A stretch of 64,000 nucleotides of DNA from Pedobacter jeongneungensis (GCF_000633455.1 NZ_AYMG01000037.1:1-64000); one strand, 5' to 3'. Positions 16,008 through 26,515 are shown, numbered from the stretch's first letter. The notes: generated by a model from the letters alone, not told the origin. Numbers and translations: made by a program.

Positions 16008-17402
16008 TTACTTTTCAGCATAGTGTTTTGCCTCATCAATCCAGTTTTGTTCAGGTTTTAAAACTTTATCAGGCATAATGCCTATGTTATCTATTGCTAT
16101 CCCTTCATCAATTCTTCTGCTTCTGGAAGTAGCCCAATAAAGCATGTAAGGCATACAGCTAAAATCGGCTCCTCTCACGTTAGAATAATCTAAAACACCT
16201 GCAGTATGCTCGCCCATTAAAGTTACTTTACTACTTTGCTTAGCCAACAAGAGAAATTCTTCAGTAGTGCTTCCACAATTTTTATTAATCAGAATTATTA
16301 CTTTTTGAGGGTAAGGTTTAACGCTGTCTAAAGTAACATTGTGGTCATCAGAAAAGGAGACCAGTTTACCTTTACTCTGTTCCATCTTTTCAATAACATC
16401 GCTAATAAATACCTTTTGATCAGGAGGAAGGCCATTTGTTGTAGCTATTGCAGCCCAACCTGCTATGTTGTCAGATGTAGATAGTACATCTGCACCGATT
16501 TCTCTAAATGTGTTTGTGTAAAGATAAGGAGTTATCGGCCTGTAAGAAAAATCAGCGCCACCACCATTATTCCTTAAATCAAGAATCAGGTAGGGCATTT
16601 TACTTAAGTTAGATCGATTTGCTTTAAACAAGGAATCTATGTTTTTGGCATTACTCTGATTAAATGTGCTAATTTTTATATATAGTGTTTTTGTAGAAAG
16701 TATTTTACTGGCTACAGCTGCATCACTAATAAGTTCTGTTGACGATTGCTTACTTCCTTCCATTTTAAAAGAGCCTAAAGCATCCCTCCTAATTTGTAAT
16801 GACACATTTGTAGGGATATAATACCTATCATACATGATGCCTTTAAGCATATCCTTGTCGCGCTTAAGTTCTAACACTACCTGTCCGGGCAACCATTTAC
16901 CAGGCTTTGAAGAAACTACTACCCCGGCATAATCCCGGAAGCGGGTTTTGTTTTTTATCACTGCAATTCGGGATGTGGAATCTTCATTCCAATAAATGCC
17001 CGTAATTCCTTTTGTATTTTTAAGGTTGGTCAGCTCCTCGTTCGACAGATTTAAATGTTCTATTGCCTGAATACGCTCTTTTAATTTAGCTTCTTCTATT
17101 TCTTTCGAGATCCTGTTTCTGCCTATTTGAATATGCCCATCCTTGAAAAAAGCTAACCATTCATTAATTAAATAAACACATTGAGCAGGTGATGTTATAG
17201 ATTGTGATTGTTCAAGTGCAACCTGCGTACGTTTATGATAGGTAGCTTCTGTTTTAGCATTCACCTTATCTTTAAAACCAGCGTAATTTTTTTCAATTTT
17301 ATTTTTAACATCATTAAATTCCTGACTGCAGTTACAAGTCTGTCCAAAAGAGCTAGAAGAAATGAGGAATAAAAGTAACACACTGGTTAGGATGAATTTC
17401 AT
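16008..17402 (-). CDS. Secreted S41 family peptidase
   Basis: The protein (464 residues from ATG 17402, MKFILTSVLLLFLISSSSFG) has a signal peptide cleaved near FGQ-TC, so it should be exported. The C-terminal half is a tail-specific protease domain. YLILDLRNNGGGADFSY (about 285) leads into the core and KVIILINKNCGSTTEEFLLL (about 375) carries the nucleophile Ser in GSTTE, followed by GEHTAGVLDYSN. An upstream ATG at 17417 (MRRHPMKF) is possible. No PDZ domain is obvious. These enzymes cleave at C-termini of proteins or peptides. It is a single gene with no close partner. Confidence 0.88.
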   Translation of the reverse strand: MKFILTSVLLLFLISSSSFGQTCNCSQEFNDVKNKIEKNYAGFKDKVNAKTEATYHKRTQVALEQSQSITSPAQCVYLINEWLAFFKDGHIQIGRNRISKEIEEAKLKERIQAIEHLNLSNEELTNLKNTKGITGIYWNEDSTSRIAVIKNKTRFRDYAGVVVSSKPGKWLPGQVVLELKRDKDMLKGIMYDRYYIPTNVSLQIRRDALGSFKMEGSKQSSTELISDAAVASKILSTKTLYIKISTFNQSNAKNIDSLFKANRSNLSKMPYLILDLRNNGGGADFSYRPITPYLYTNTFREIGADVLSTSDNIAGWAAIATTNGLPPDQKVFISDVIEKMEQSKGKLVSFSDDHNVTLDSVKPYPQKVIILINKNCGSTTEEFLLLAKQSSKVTLMGEHTAGVLDYSNVRGADFSCMPYMLYWATSRSRRIDEGIAIDNIGIMPDKVLKPEQNWIDEAKHYAEK

Positions 17403-17704
17403 AGGGTGACGGCGCATAATTAAGTTTAACAGGCACAAGTATAAAGAATAATTGAGGTAATTGACTCCAAACGATCACCATCAAACTAAGCCTGCCCTCA
17501 TTGGAACTAAATAAGCCCGCCTTCGAACTTATTCTACCCTCGTTGATTGTTCAAACAATAAAGGATTGGTTCCGCAATGACGATCTTTTAGCGTAGCCGA
17601 AAAATTTTTGAACTTTTAACAAACGTGGCACAAAGATCTCTCCACTCCGCGGTGCTTCGGTCGAGATAACGGAATTCTATTTGAAAATATCGAAACAAGA
17701 GATT

Positions 17705-18787
17705 TTAATTCAACCGGATCATTTCGCCGGTTTTCACTGATTCATCGCAGGCAAAAGCGATTCTCAAGCTGTTTACCGCATCTTGTGTGGCGTTGGTTAA
17801 ATCGAGATCTTCTGTTATCGCTTTTAAGAAATACCGTTGTTCACGGTTGCAAAGTTCCTGATGATCGGGTTCATCGTTAAGATCGATCCATTCATCGGCT
17901 TTGCTAAATTCATCGTTTGCGTTTAAATCGGCATGATGTACTTTAATCGATTCGGTTTTGGTGTGGGCATCTATATTATCGGAATTTCCGGCAGCGCCTG
18001 CTTTTTTAGCCATGATGGATACGGAGCCCTTCGGACCAAAAACATCTTTAATAAAAAAAGCATTGTCGCTTACCATCGGTCCCCAGCCGGCTTCATACCA
18101 ACCAACAGAACCATCTTCGAAACGGATTTGCAACTGTCCATAATTGTAATTCCAATCGGGTATATCATCGCTAAGCCTGGCGCCAATGGCACTTACCTGC
18201 ACAGGCTTCGATCGTGTCATCTGGCACATGATATCGATATAATGCACGGCACAATCTACAATCGGACTTAAACTTTTCATCAGGTTGCGGTGTACGGTCC
18301 ATTTTGGCCCATGGCTTTGTTGGTTCAGGTTCATGCGCATCACCAGCGGTTTTCCCATTTCCTGAGCCAGTTCAGTAAATTTCTCCCAGGAAGGGTGATA
18401 ACGGAGGATATAACCTACCAATAACTTTTTATTGGCCTTTTTAGCTGCTTCGGCTACTTTTACCGCACCTTCTATCGTATCGGCCAATGGTTTTTCGATA
18501 AATACATGACAACCGCTTTCGAAAGATTTAATGGCATAAGCTTCATGCGTATCAGGATAAGTAGAAATGCAAACGGCATCGGGTTTGGTAGCAGCAAGGG
18601 CTTCGTAAAAATCGGTGTACAGATCGTATTGGCCGCCTAATTTTTGGTTGAGGATCTCTTTGCTTTTTCCGGTTGAGACTAATCCGCATATTGCAAAACC
18701 GGGTAAGGTATGATAAGCTGTAGCATGGGAAGCTCCCATATTGCCACAGCCCACTACTAAAACTCTTAAATTTTTATTTTCTGTCAT
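17705..18787 (-). CDS. Gfo/Idh/MocA family oxidoreductase
   Basis: The 360-residue cytosolic enzyme begins with a Rossmann motif LRVLVVGCGNMGASHATAYH and has the family's EKPLADTIEGAVKVAEAA segment (near residues 95-110), with Lys as catalytic residue. Unlike its two relatives at 18829 and 23781 it lacks a Tat signal. The C-terminal alpha/beta domain contains DCAVHYIDIMCQMTRSKP. Such enzymes oxidise or reduce sugars and inositols using bound NAD(P). It is the last gene of a minus-strand operon with two exported relatives and a DUF1080 protein, and could handle 3-keto sugars once imported. Confidence 0.92.
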   Translation of the reverse strand: MTENKNLRVLVVGCGNMGASHATAYHTLPGFAICGLVSTGKSKEILNQKLGGQYDLYTDFYEALAATKPDAVCISTYPDTHEAYAIKSFESGCHVFIEKPLADTIEGAVKVAEAAKKANKKLLVGYILRYHPSWEKFTELAQEMGKPLVMRMNLNQQSHGPKWTVHRNLMKSLSPIVDCAVHYIDIMCQMTRSKPVQVSAIGARLSDDIPDWNYNYGQLQIRFEDGSVGWYEAGWGPMVSDNAFFIKDVFGPKGSVSIMAKKAGAAGNSDNIDAHTKTESIKVHHADLNANDEFSKADEWIDLNDEPDHQELCNREQRYFLKAITEDLDLTNATQDAVNSLRIAFACDESVKTGEMIRLN

Positions 18788-18828
18788 TTGTAAAAGTTAG
18801 AAAGTTTTAAGGCTGAAAAATTTTAAAA

Positions 18829-20280
18829 TTAAACACCTAAAGTCCAGCCTTTTCGGTATTCGCGTTTCACAAACTGATTTACCTCGTCAAAATTGGTCAC
18901 TTTCATATTTACCTTATTCCATAACATTTTGATATCTCTGCCCGGATAACTGATTTTGCCTGCTGCATCTCTACGCTGCACATCAGTTCCACGGATGGCT
19001 AAATTGGCAATCAGTAAAGTTTCTGTAAGTGGCCCGGCAATTTCAAAAGGTGAGCTGAGCTGCATTTTTCCGTATCCCGCAATTGCAGCTTCGGCAAACT
19101 GTGTGTAATGGCCTTCTTCCTGATTAACAATGCGCGGAATGGTGATTTTGGTTTTATCCGATTCGTTGCGGGATAAAGGTAGTAACCTTGGGTTTTTGCC
19201 ATAAGTTTCGCAGATCATCTTGCCTTTTGTGCCGATAAACAGCACACCATTGTCGCCAAAGCTTTCGTTTGCGCCTAATTCTTCCGGACGTTCGGGTTTA
19301 ATTCCTCCGTCCATCCAATGTACCTGTACTTCGTGTTTGGTTTTTGGTGTTTTAGCAAAAGTCATGATCACATGGCTTGATGGCGGACAACTCTCCGGCA
19401 AATAAGCGCGTTTAAATTCATCAACATACACACTGCCCACGCTGCATTCAACACTGATCGGCGTATCGAGTCCCAATACCCTAAATGGTGGTTCTACCAA
19501 ATGGCAGCCCATATCGCCAATGGCACCTGTACCGTAATCCCACCAGCCACGCCAATTGAAGGGAACAAGTTTATTGATATAATCTTTATATGGGGCACTG
19601 CCTAACCAAAGATCCCAATCGAGTTCTTTTGGTACTGCTTCTTTTGCTGTCGGCCAGGAAATTCCCTGTGGCCATACAGGTCGGTTAGTCCAGCAGTAAA
19701 CCGTATGTACTTTACCGATCCGGCCAGCATCATACCATTCCTGCAGTCGCCTTACTCCATCACCCGATGCACCCTGATTACCCATCTGCGTAACCACTTT
19801 ATAGCGGTTTGCAGCTTCGGTTAACATCCTGGCTTCATAAATATCGTGCGTTAAAGGTTTCTGCACATACACATGTTTACCTAACTGCATGGCAGCCATG
19901 GCAATCTGCGCATGAGTATGATCAGGTGTGGATACCGTTACGGCGTCAATATTTTTGCCTTCCTTATCCAACAACTCGCGGTAATCTTTATAATATTTTG
20001 CCTTGGGGAAATTTTTCAGTGAATTTGCAGCTCTTCTATCATCTACATCGCATAAAAAAGCAACATCTGTTTTGCCACCCCTAACAATACTGGCAATATC
20101 GCCCTCTCCTTTTCCACCTGCACCGATACCTGCCAATTGCAGGCGATCGCTTGGTGCCAGAAAACCTTGCCCACCGAGTACATGCCGGGGTACAATCATA
20201 AATCCCGCTGCAGCAAGAGCGGTTGTTTTAATAAAGTTCCGTCTCGAATTTTCGGTATTCGAATTTGCCTTATCTTCCAT
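18829..20280 (-). CDS. Tat-exported Gfo/Idh/MocA family oxidoreductase
   Basis: The 483-residue protein has a twin-arginine signal SRRNFIKTTALAAAGF (about 12-27) and then GIGAGGKGEGDIASI as its dinucleotide-binding loop. VYVQKPLTHDIYEARML near 142 replaces the usual EKP by QKP. VKREYRKGWTLGV closes it. Tat export fits proteins that fold around a cofactor before crossing the membrane. Together with the relative at 23781 and the DUF1080 protein between them, it suggests periplasmic or cell-surface oxidation of glycosides at C3. Substrate is inferred from context, not from residues. Confidence 0.92.
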   Translation of the reverse strand: MEDKANSNTENSRRNFIKTTALAAAGFMIVPRHVLGGQGFLAPSDRLQLAGIGAGGKGEGDIASIVRGGKTDVAFLCDVDDRRAANSLKNFPKAKYYKDYRELLDKEGKNIDAVTVSTPDHTHAQIAMAAMQLGKHVYVQKPLTHDIYEARMLTEAANRYKVVTQMGNQGASGDGVRRLQEWYDAGRIGKVHTVYCWTNRPVWPQGISWPTAKEAVPKELDWDLWLGSAPYKDYINKLVPFNWRGWWDYGTGAIGDMGCHLVEPPFRVLGLDTPISVECSVGSVYVDEFKRAYLPESCPPSSHVIMTFAKTPKTKHEVQVHWMDGGIKPERPEELGANESFGDNGVLFIGTKGKMICETYGKNPRLLPLSRNESDKTKITIPRIVNQEEGHYTQFAEAAIAGYGKMQLSSPFEIAGPLTETLLIANLAIRGTDVQRRDAAGKISYPGRDIKMLWNKVNMKVTNFDEVNQFVKREYRKGWTLGV

Positions 20281-20310
20281 TATTATTTCAGGTTATAATG
20301 CTAATTTAAT

Positions 20311-23300
20311 TTATTTCTTTTTAGTAGCTGTTTCTTTTTTGCTGAGGTCTTTGATCCTGATGTTTCGGAACTGAACCGGCGAGCCATGACCAAGGAAACC
20401 GATATGACCGCTCTCCCGCGACAAACCTGGGTGTTTCTGGTGATCAGGGGTACCACCTTTTTTAAAAGGTTCGATATCACCGTCTAAAATTACGGTTCCG
20501 TTTAGGATGACTTTGATCTTCGATCCTTTGGCAATCACTTCTTCGTAATTCCACTCTCCGGTAGGTTTCAAAAAGCCTCTTTTGGCCGGAATGGTTCCGT
20601 AAACTGAGCCATGATACTGGTACACTTTAAGGTCTTTATAAATGGGCGCATCATTATCCAGAATCTGTAATTCCATGCCTACATAGGCTGCATCACCTTC
20701 TAGTGGTGCCCTTATACCCAAACCGTTGTTTGCACCCGGCGTTAACTGAAACTCGAAACGGTAAACAAAATCGCTAAATTCTTCTTTGGTGAATAAATTA
20801 CCGCCCGATCCTTTGCCCGGTTTTGGACGGATGGCGATGTTACCATCTTCAATCACATAGTCAGTAGTATTACCAGTCCAGCTATGCATGTTGGTCCCAT
20901 CGAACAGGATTTTATAACCTTCTTTTTTCTCCTGAGCGCTGAGTTCGAAAGGTTTTGGACGCGGAATTTCTTTGATGTAAATATCGCGGTAGGCCACCGG
21001 CGATCCGTGTGCCTGTAATTCGATCTGCTCTTCGGCAAAAATCGGCAGGCTTCTGTCCCAGTAATTTTCTAAAATCACGTTATCAGTAACCAATTGTCCG
21101 TTCAGATAAACCGTAACACGGTCGCCTTTCATTAAAATCCTGAATGTATTCCATTCATCCAATTTATTATCAGCTACTTTAAGGGGTTTGCTTTCGTTGC
21201 TTTGGTTATTGTATAAACCACCAGAACCAACCTGGGCACCCACTTTTGTACGGGCAAGATCCCAGATCTGCACCTGTGGTGTACCACGCAGGTAAATACC
21301 GGCATCTCCCTCGCCTTTTTTGTCGTCGATAATTTTCCAATCTACCAGCATCTCAAAATCGCCATATTTTTTAACCGTAGCCAGGTTATTGCCGTGACTT
21401 TGGAACTGCAATTCTCCATTTACCACTTTCCAGCTTTCCTGTGCTTCGGCATCGGCTTTCGCTTGTGCATCAGCCAGGGTTTTGGCATCCATTTTTGATC
21501 TTTTGATGGGATCGGCAACAAGGCCTTTCCAGCCCGATAAATCTTTATCGTTAAACACTTTTACAAAACCTTCGCCTGGCTTCATTTCTGAAATGTATTT
21601 GCGCATGCCTTCTTTTTGATAACCTGCATCGCCACCAGTAATTACAGCAATGGTTTTGTTCAGCAGGCCTTTTACAATATCGCCATTGTAGGTGCCAGCC
21701 ATGGTAATATTCATTACCGCATTTGCCGCAGCCTGCTGTAAAGCCGCATTGTCTAAATACTGACCTGCAAATACAATTGCGTTAAAACATTTGGCCTGTT
21801 CGGTATCTTTAAGAATCTGCTGCTGCTGCGCCGGAGTTTTAGCCACGGCCATTGCAGCACGTAATAACAATAATCGCTGCTCTGCAGGATAGCTGTTTTT
21901 TCTTACCAGACTAAGGTAACCTGTAATGGACTGGTTTAAAAAATCTGCATTGGTTGTGGTACGTGCAATGCTGATTAATGCATCGGCTGAGCCTGCATCC
22001 GACCATGATGAAAGTGCTTCTATTGCCGCTTTCTTTGTCGCATCATCACCTGAGGCATACGCTTCGGAAACCGCTTTTAATGATTTCTGCCCGCCCAAAC
22101 TAGCCAACACTTTATAAAACAATAATTTCTTATCGGCTGCTGTATTGCCCATTTGCTGCAAGATGGCATCCGTTTGTGCAGCGGCATCCGCACTTCCTTT
22201 TACCGAAGCAATGATGGCATCCTGAACAGCAACCAGTTCGGCCTGATCAGTTGTTTTATTTAAAAGATCGAACAATTGCGCCTTGTTTTCTGATGTAGAA
22301 ACATTTTTTAAAGAAAGAAATGCCGCTTTCCTTACTTCAGGATTTTTACTGTTTAACGAAGCATAAATAACAGCAGTTTGATTTGTTGCTGCACGGGCGG
22401 CTAAGATATTGATCAAGGCTACCTGCACTTCTGGTTTAGCTTTTGGAATATAAGCAGCCACTTTTGTAGCTACGGTTTCTCCTTTAATCCTCAAAATCCC
22501 ATTCGAAATAGCAGAAATATCTGCAGCATTACCTTTACCCATTAATTTTAACAGGTCATCTAACACCGCTTCCTGACCAAGTTTTACAGCTGTATTAATG
22601 GCCGCCAATTTTACCTGTTGATTTTCACTTTTGATCAGGTTCAATACATCAGGCAGTGTAGATTTTGCTTTACTACCGGCCAGCATATCCAAAATAGCCA
22701 CCTGTGTTGGTGCATCAACCTTTTTCAATTGACTCATCCAGGCGGCACCATTGCCATCATTTACACCAGTAGCGGCAAATTTTACCGCAGCTGCACGGTA
22801 CTCAAACTGCTGATCGGCCATGGCCGATAACAGAACCTGTTGATCAGTTTGTGTATCAGCAAGTAATTTTAAGGCTGCAATACGCTCATTTACCTGATCA
22901 GCAGCTGTTGCTTTTTCTAAAATTGTTTTGGCTATACTTTCAACCGAAGCTTTGTTATTCGCTGCATTTTTTTGCGCATAAACCAATAATGCGGCTACGG
23001 CGTTGGTTTGGTCGTATTTATAACCTGCATGTTCAGCGGCTTTTATCAAAATTTCTTTAGATGAAGCATCGCCGATGTTGGCAAGCGCATATAAACTCAC
23101 TTTAGTTAATTCTTTGTCGGTACCCGCAGCCAAAGGTGCAATGGTAGTAGCGGCTGCTTTGGTATTACTATGTCCTAAAGCCTCTACAATGGCGATTTTT
23201 GCTTTGCCGCTCGCTTTACTTAGGCCGTTAATTAATGCTGTAGTAGCTGAGGCCGTGCCAATTTTAGATAAAGCCCTGGATGCCTCATCGGCCAACTGCT

Positions 23301-23757
23301 CATCGGTAAGGTAACTTTCTAAACAGCTTACGGCAGCATCATTCCCCACCAGATCGAACTGACTGATGATAAAAGCTTTATTTTGTTTATCGGTTAATTT
23401 TGGTAAAGCTTTACAATAAGCTTTAACGGCCATATCTCTTGCCGCTTGTTGATCTTTTTTAGTTGCAAAGGCCGTAAAACCGCCAACAGCATATTCTATT
23501 AAAGCATTATTACCTTTTCCCGAGGAAGTTAAACCGCTGATTAAGGCTACATATCCATCTTCACCTAAATCAACAACTTCTTTCATGTTGCGCGTTAGCT
23601 GAGCGGCATCCCTGGCAGGCAGCTGTGCCAGTAGATCGGCAATACGTGTGGTTGTAGTCCTTTCGTCTTTTTTATCCTGGGCAAAAACAGCTGGGGTGAA
23701 TAATGCATTCGAAAGCATTACAATGGCCAACAGCGCCAATATTATTTTTTTATTCAT
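20311..23757 (-). CDS. HEAT-repeat protein with two DUF1080 domains
   Basis: The 1148-residue protein has a signal peptide (residues 1-26, ending VFAQ). About 650 residues of Ala-rich helical HEAT-like repeats follow (for example ASRALSKIGTASATTALING). Two DUF1080 (3-keto-disaccharide hydrolase/lectin-like) domains come next: one starts FVKVFNDKDLSGWKGL near 735, the other YKILFDGTNMHSWTGN near 948. Both keep the family's opening and later W/G motifs. DUF1080 enzymes act on 3-keto-glycosides made by Gfo/Idh/MocA dehydrogenases, three of which flank it. The long HEAT solenoid fused to a tandem pair is a notable architecture; the solenoid may tether polysaccharide or partner proteins. Confidence 0.88.
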   Translation of the reverse strand: MNKKIILALLAIVMLSNALFTPAVFAQDKKDERTTTTRIADLLAQLPARDAAQLTRNMKEVVDLGEDGYVALISGLTSSGKGNNALIEYAVGGFTAFATKKDQQAARDMAVKAYCKALPKLTDKQNKAFIISQFDLVGNDAAVSCLESYLTDEQLADEASRALSKIGTASATTALINGLSKASGKAKIAIVEALGHSNTKAAATTIAPLAAGTDKELTKVSLYALANIGDASSKEILIKAAEHAGYKYDQTNAVAALLVYAQKNAANNKASVESIAKTILEKATAADQVNERIAALKLLADTQTDQQVLLSAMADQQFEYRAAAVKFAATGVNDGNGAAWMSQLKKVDAPTQVAILDMLAGSKAKSTLPDVLNLIKSENQQVKLAAINTAVKLGQEAVLDDLLKLMGKGNAADISAISNGILRIKGETVATKVAAYIPKAKPEVQVALINILAARAATNQTAVIYASLNSKNPEVRKAAFLSLKNVSTSENKAQLFDLLNKTTDQAELVAVQDAIIASVKGSADAAAQTDAILQQMGNTAADKKLLFYKVLASLGGQKSLKAVSEAYASGDDATKKAAIEALSSWSDAGSADALISIARTTTNADFLNQSITGYLSLVRKNSYPAEQRLLLLRAAMAVAKTPAQQQQILKDTEQAKCFNAIVFAGQYLDNAALQQAAANAVMNITMAGTYNGDIVKGLLNKTIAVITGGDAGYQKEGMRKYISEMKPGEGFVKVFNDKDLSGWKGLVADPIKRSKMDAKTLADAQAKADAEAQESWKVVNGELQFQSHGNNLATVKKYGDFEMLVDWKIIDDKKGEGDAGIYLRGTPQVQIWDLARTKVGAQVGSGGLYNNQSNESKPLKVADNKLDEWNTFRILMKGDRVTVYLNGQLVTDNVILENYWDRSLPIFAEEQIELQAHGSPVAYRDIYIKEIPRPKPFELSAQEKKEGYKILFDGTNMHSWTGNTTDYVIEDGNIAIRPKPGKGSGGNLFTKEEFSDFVYRFEFQLTPGANNGLGIRAPLEGDAAYVGMELQILDNDAPIYKDLKVYQYHGSVYGTIPAKRGFLKPTGEWNYEEVIAKGSKIKVILNGTVILDGDIEPFKKGGTPDHQKHPGLSRESGHIGFLGHGSPVQFRNIRIKDLSKKETATKKK

Positions 23758-23780
23758 GATGATTGGTATGAAGGGAGGTT

Positions 23781-25067
23781 TTAAATGGAAAATGGTGCTC
23801 GCATTACAGGATTAATTAATCTGTTTGCGGCCTCATCATCAATAAACTCTTGCTTAACAGGATCGAATTTTAACGATCTACCCAATCGCAGCGCAGCCAA
23901 ACCGATATTTACAATATTGCATGAACGGTGCCCGTTCTCTTCATTCAAGGCAAATTTCTTTCTTGTCCTTACCGATTCCGAAAATTCTACAATTTCAGGA
24001 TCCGGATCAGGAAATTGTGCCAGTTTGCGCTCCAGATCGGGAATATCTGATTTAAAGCCCGGATACAACTTACCCTTTGGTCCTTCTATATAAGGTACAT
24101 TGGCATCTTTACCCTCGCCATCCAATATAATCTGGCAGCCATCGGCATAGGTATAGGTAATCCGGCGCCAAATGCCAACGGCATCGGTGTGTTGCTGTGG
24201 CGCATCCACTTCAACCGAAATCGGGTTGGTATCATCTTTACCTAAGAAGTATTGTATAGGGTCGATGTAATGCTGGCCCATATCGCTTAATCCGCCACCA
24301 TCATAATCCCAATACCCCCTGAAAGTTTGGTGCACACGGTGAGCATTATATGGCTTATAAGGTGCAGGACCTAACCATGCATTATAATCCAATTCTGGTG
24401 GCACAGGCTGAGGCTCTAAATGGTCTTTACCCACCCAGTAAAATTTCCAGTCGTAACCCGTGTGTTTACTTACGGTTACTTTTAAAGGCCAGCCCAGCAT
24501 ACCGCTATCAACCAGTTTTTTAATTGGTTTTACGGTCGTGCCCATCCCATAAAAAGTATCTTTAAACCTGAACCAGGTATTTAACCTGAACATCCTGCCG
24601 TGTTGTTTTACAGCTTCTACCACCCTTTTTCCTTCACCAATGGTATGGGTCATCGGTTTTTCGCACCAAATATCTTTGCCTGCATTTGCAGCATCTACCG
24701 CCATAATACCATGCCAGTGTGGCGGGGTGGCAATATGTACAATATCCACTTCCGGTAACTGGATCAGCTCTCTATAATCACTAAATGTTTTTACCCCTTT
24801 ATCCAGCATGGCTGCTGCCTGTTTAAGGTGGTTCTGATCAACATCGCAAATGGCCACTACCTGTGTGCCTTCATATTCGAAATGTCCTCTTCCCATGCCG
24901 CCTACACCTATTACGGCTTTGGTCAGTTTATCGCTTGGAGCTAGATAGCCTTGCCCACCCATTACATAACGTGGAATAATGGTAAATGTGGCGAGGCCTA
25001 TTGCAGTTTTTTTGATAAAAGCGCGCCTGGAGTTGGGCTGTTTTTGTGGTTCTTCTTTGGTTTTCAT
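23781..25067 (-). CDS. Tat-exported Gfo/Idh/MocA family oxidoreductase
   Basis: The 428-residue protein has a Tat signal SRRAFIKKTAIGLATF (about 13-28), cofactor loop IGVGGMGRGHFEYEG and the EKP-type catalytic segment WCEKPMTHTIGEGKR near 135. It is the first gene of the minus-strand operon 25067-17705, separated by only 23 bp from the HEAT/DUF1080 gene. It is clearly related to 18829-20280 but the two are not close duplicates, which suggests different substrates or sequential reactions. The divergent ROK gene at 25250 probably regulates this operon from the 182-bp spacer. Confidence 0.92.
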   Translation of the reverse strand: MKTKEEPQKQPNSRRAFIKKTAIGLATFTIIPRYVMGGQGYLAPSDKLTKAVIGVGGMGRGHFEYEGTQVVAICDVDQNHLKQAAAMLDKGVKTFSDYRELIQLPEVDIVHIATPPHWHGIMAVDAANAGKDIWCEKPMTHTIGEGKRVVEAVKQHGRMFRLNTWFRFKDTFYGMGTTVKPIKKLVDSGMLGWPLKVTVSKHTGYDWKFYWVGKDHLEPQPVPPELDYNAWLGPAPYKPYNAHRVHQTFRGYWDYDGGGLSDMGQHYIDPIQYFLGKDDTNPISVEVDAPQQHTDAVGIWRRITYTYADGCQIILDGEGKDANVPYIEGPKGKLYPGFKSDIPDLERKLAQFPDPDPEIVEFSESVRTRKKFALNEENGHRSCNIVNIGLAALRLGRSLKFDPVKQEFIDDEAANRLINPVMRAPFSI

Positions 25068-25249
25068 TTTGGTTAGGGTGTTGTAAAAAATAAGCTTATA
25101 TGGGTGGTTAATCCGCTTGGTTCAAAGCATATTGGTAGTTTAATATTAATAAGAAATTATTATAACGACAAAACATCAATGATTTCTTTACGCATTAAAA
25201 AAACTTTAATAAATTTTTAATAGAAGTTATCTATATTTATCAAAACAGT

Positions 25250-26515
25250 ATGTTTAACCAAATGAATCTTACCCTATTAAATAACTTAATCTCGGCACCC
25301 AACGATAAGCAATCAATTTATAAAAACAAGCTGATTAAATATCTTTTTAATTTAGGTGCTTCTTCGGTTTCGAGCTTATGCTCAATTATGGAAATGAGTA
25401 CGCCGAGCCTGTTAAAACTTTTAAATATTTTGATAAATGAGGGCTGGGTAGAGAAAAAAGGTTATGGCATATCAATAGGCGGAAGAAAACCCGACCTTTA
25501 TCGCTTAAAGGATAGAAAAATCTTGATTTTATGTATCGATATTGAATTATTCCATACCAAAATTGCCATTATCGACAATAATTATAATCTGGTATCGGAG
25601 GTTAAAACCTTTCTGCTTCCCATTTCTAAGAGCCGGACCGATTTTTTTCACATTTTAGATACACAATTACAGGATTTCTTAAAATCTTCAGCGATTAATA
25701 AAGCGCATTTAATTGGCTGCAGCGTAGGCATGCCAGGCTTAATTGATGCCGAAAAAGGGGAGAACTACAGTTATTTTTTAAATGATGGAGAAAATATTTC
25801 TTTAACAGCTGCTTTTGAAAAGATATTAAATTTACCTGTGGTAATCCAGAACGATGTAAATGGCTCATCAATGGCCGAATTTACACACGGAATGGCCAAA
25901 GGTAAGAAAAATGTACTCGTACTATTAATGGATTGGGGCGTTGGTTTGGGCATTATCATGGATGGTAAACTGAGGCGAGGCAACTGTGGCTTTTCAGGGG
26001 AACTCGGCCACATCCCTTTTGTTGAAAATGGTGTATTGTGCTATTGTGGCAAACATGGCTGTTTAGAAACCGTTGCTTCGGGAAATGCCTTATCAGAAAT
26101 GGCTAAAGAAGGTATTTTATCAGGAAAAAATTCTATGCTTAACCAGCTTACTAAAGAAGAGCTGGAAAGGATTGAACCCGCTGTAATTATTAAGGCGGCC
26201 AATAAAGGCGATCAGTATGCCATCCAGTTATTATCGAATGTGGGTACCTATATGGGCAAAGGGATATCAATGCTAATTCAACTGTTTAATCCTGAACTGA
26301 TTGTTTTAAGCGGTAAAATTGCCGAAGCAAAGCAGTACATTACTTTACCCATGCAGCAGGCTATTAATATGTACTGTATGACACAGATCAGGGAAAAAAC
26401 AACCATCGCTTCTTCTGAGCTAGGCGAAAACTCGAGGTTATTGGGCTATACGGCGTCCGGTATTGATCAATTTCTGGAAGCTTATACCCGGAAAACCAAA
26501 AAGCTAAAGAAATAA
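25250..26515 (+). CDS. ROK family transcriptional regulator
   Basis: The 421-residue protein has a winged helix-turn-helix at about 20-75 (SVSSLCSIMEMSTPSLLKLL) followed by a sugar-kinase-like ROK domain. The ROK zinc motif is intact (CYCGKHGCLE, near residue 265) as is the QNDVNGSS segment with the catalytic-position Asp. In place of a kinase phosphate loop it has CIDIELFHTKIAI, lacking the classic DxGxT. This fits a NagC/XylR-type sugar-sensing repressor rather than a kinase. It is divergent from the Gfo/Idh/MocA-DUF1080 operon and is the likely sensor of its sugar substrate or product. Confidence 0.92.
   Translation: MFNQMNLTLLNNLISAPNDKQSIYKNKLIKYLFNLGASSVSSLCSIMEMSTPSLLKLLNILINEGWVEKKGYGISIGGRKPDLYRLKDRKILILCIDIELFHTKIAIIDNNYNLVSEVKTFLLPISKSRTDFFHILDTQLQDFLKSSAINKAHLIGCSVGMPGLIDAEKGENYSYFLNDGENISLTAAFEKILNLPVVIQNDVNGSSMAEFTHGMAKGKKNVLVLLMDWGVGLGIIMDGKLRRGNCGFSGELGHIPFVENGVLCYCGKHGCLETVASGNALSEMAKEGILSGKNSMLNQLTKEELERIEPAVIIKAANKGDQYAIQLLSNVGTYMGKGISMLIQLFNPELIVLSGKIAEAKQYITLPMQQAINMYCMTQIREKTTIASSELGENSRLLGYTASGIDQFLEAYTRKTKKLKK

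Noticed and set aside
25250..26515. ROK protein as a sugar kinase
   Set aside because: It has an N-terminal winged helix and lacks the DxGxT phosphate motif, which fits a repressor.
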